From contig NC_134440.1 in the NCBI RefSeq assembly GCF_030867145.1, forward strand, positions 9,734,001-9,798,000: a DNA stretch of 64,000 nucleotides. The letters run 5' to 3'. The notes beneath the pieces were generated by a model. The model did not search any database. It worked only from the letters and a program-made list of their open reading frames with translations, and had not been told where the DNA came from. How positions within the stretch are numbered: the stretch's first letter is position 1; every line of letters begins with the position of its first letter. This document shows, piece by piece, positions 63,201-64,000 of the stretch. This DNA is from Opisthocomus hoazin (taxonomy: Eukaryota > Chordata > Aves > Opisthocomiformes > Opisthocomidae). Made by a program: the position numbers and the translations under genes.

Positions 63201-64000
63201 GCACTCGCATCTTACTTAGGCAGCCATGGAACACAGGGGTGAAATTCTCATAAAAAGGATTCTGGTGTTCAGAATCCAAGGCAGCTGTAATTAAGGCTGT
63301 TCCTCCCCGGATGATAAAGAGGTGTGAGGGCAGGAAGTGTGACACGACTGCATGCGCCAGCTCTGGCAGTCACCTGCACCGGAATCCAGCCCACAAAACC
63401 GAAGCTGCACATTTATCACCTCTGTCACGACTCCGCCGAAAGCCCCACGTACCAGCGACAAAGCAGGCACAGGGTCAGCGTGGATTAACTGCACCAAGTA
63501 CTGTAATGATGAACGAGGAGGACTGAAAGCCTCAAACCCTTCGCCTGCTGGCAGTCCCCAGCGAAAACGTGTACAAGTCTCCAGGGAAGGAGGAGAGACG
63601 CCTGTGCTTCCTCAGCAGAGTTTTGGCAGGCTTTGCTCTTCGCTAAGAAAGCCTCACGTTTCCATAGCAGCAAACCAAAGCATCCCTTGCAGGCAAGGAA
63701 ACCAGATACAGGCGTTTTCCTTCGCTTGCAGGGCAGCATTCGTAGCTCCAGCCCGGCTGCCGGCAGCTCCGGCGCCACCGGCACTGCGGCTTCGGCCTCA
63801 CCCCGCACGCGCGCAGCCGACACGCAGCTACAGAAGCCTGCAGAGACACGGCCGTCGCTTACCAGATACAAGACTCGGTACGAGTGCCCCGTTAGCTTTG
63901 CCACTTGAGTTAGCGAGGGGTATTTCCAGACGAGGATCTGGTTCTGCGAGTATCCGTGGGTACTCACCTGGAAGGGGAGAGGAAAATTCGCGTCACGCTT
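60222..64000. repeat. Duplicated block, copy B (FZR1 3' end)
   Basis: Second copy of 41073-44715 in the same orientation, offset 19149 bases at its left edge and 19285 further in. It contains 137 bases (60450-60586) absent from copy A and runs off the window. The tandem unit is therefore about 19.15 kb: FZR1, its promoter, the Harbinger-derived gene and the CR1. Confidence 0.95.
62069..63967 (-). CDS. FZR1: FZR1 second copy, last three coding exons (cut by window end)
   Basis: Exons 63863-63967, 62933-63025 and 62069-62110 match the last three FZR1 exons of copy [20 protein letters not shown], then [20 protein letters not shown], then [13 protein letters not shown] and stop. No coding change was seen; all differences I noticed lie in introns or flanks. 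Splice sites are intact. The upstream exons would lie beyond 64000, so whether this copy is complete or a 3' fragment cannot be told here. A false duplication from two haplotypes is a real alternative. Confidence 0.85.

Overview
The window is avian nuclear DNA from a GC-rich, gene-dense chromosome, most likely a microchromosome. Its only abundant interspersed repeats are CR1 LINEs in both orientations, several ending in the ATTCTGTG tail. Introns are short and C-rich, and the vertebrate genes have intact GT-AG exons. The gene set matches human 19p13.3: MFSD12, HMG20B, GIPC3, TBXA2R, CACTIN, PIP5K1C and FZR1. The species cannot be named from the sequence.

Layout. 1-4,654 (-): MFSD12 exons 1 and 2, running off the left end. 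4,850-5,420: a minisatellite. 5,600-11,145 (+): HMG20B with a CCAAT-rich promoter, a tiny first coding exon and a CR1 in an intron. 11,606-14,895 (+): GIPC3. 14,970-16,764 (-): TBXA2R, tail to tail with GIPC3. 16,765-23,640: GC-rich sequence where I recognise no gene. 23,650-30,672 (-): CACTIN, complete in ten coding exons, with one apparent single-base frameshift and two intronic CR1s. 31,000-39,837 (-): only the last exons of PIP5K1C (the talin-binding tail) and a long 3' UTR. The kinase exons are missing, and the sequence runs into a CpG-rich two-way promoter. 39,989-40,690 (+): a short unidentified transcription unit. 40,755-54,895 (-): FZR1, complete in thirteen coding exons plus a 5' UTR exon. 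55,356-58,622 (+): a PIF/Harbinger transposase-derived gene, head to head with FZR1, with the DDE triad intact. 59,095-60,258: a CR1. 60,222-64,000: a second, roughly 99% identical copy of the 3' end of FZR1, cut by the window edge.

Function. Most of these are unrelated housekeeping or signalling genes kept together by ancient synteny: lysosomal/melanosomal transport, the LSD1-CoREST complex, PDZ trafficking, thromboxane signalling, splicing, PIP2 synthesis at adhesions, and APC/C activation. The unusual part is the right half. A PIP5K1C tail without its kinase domain, a domesticated Harbinger gene and a tandem FZR1 duplication with a CR1-tail breakpoint lie within 25 kb. This is either a recently rearranged interval or an assembly fault, and long reads would decide which.
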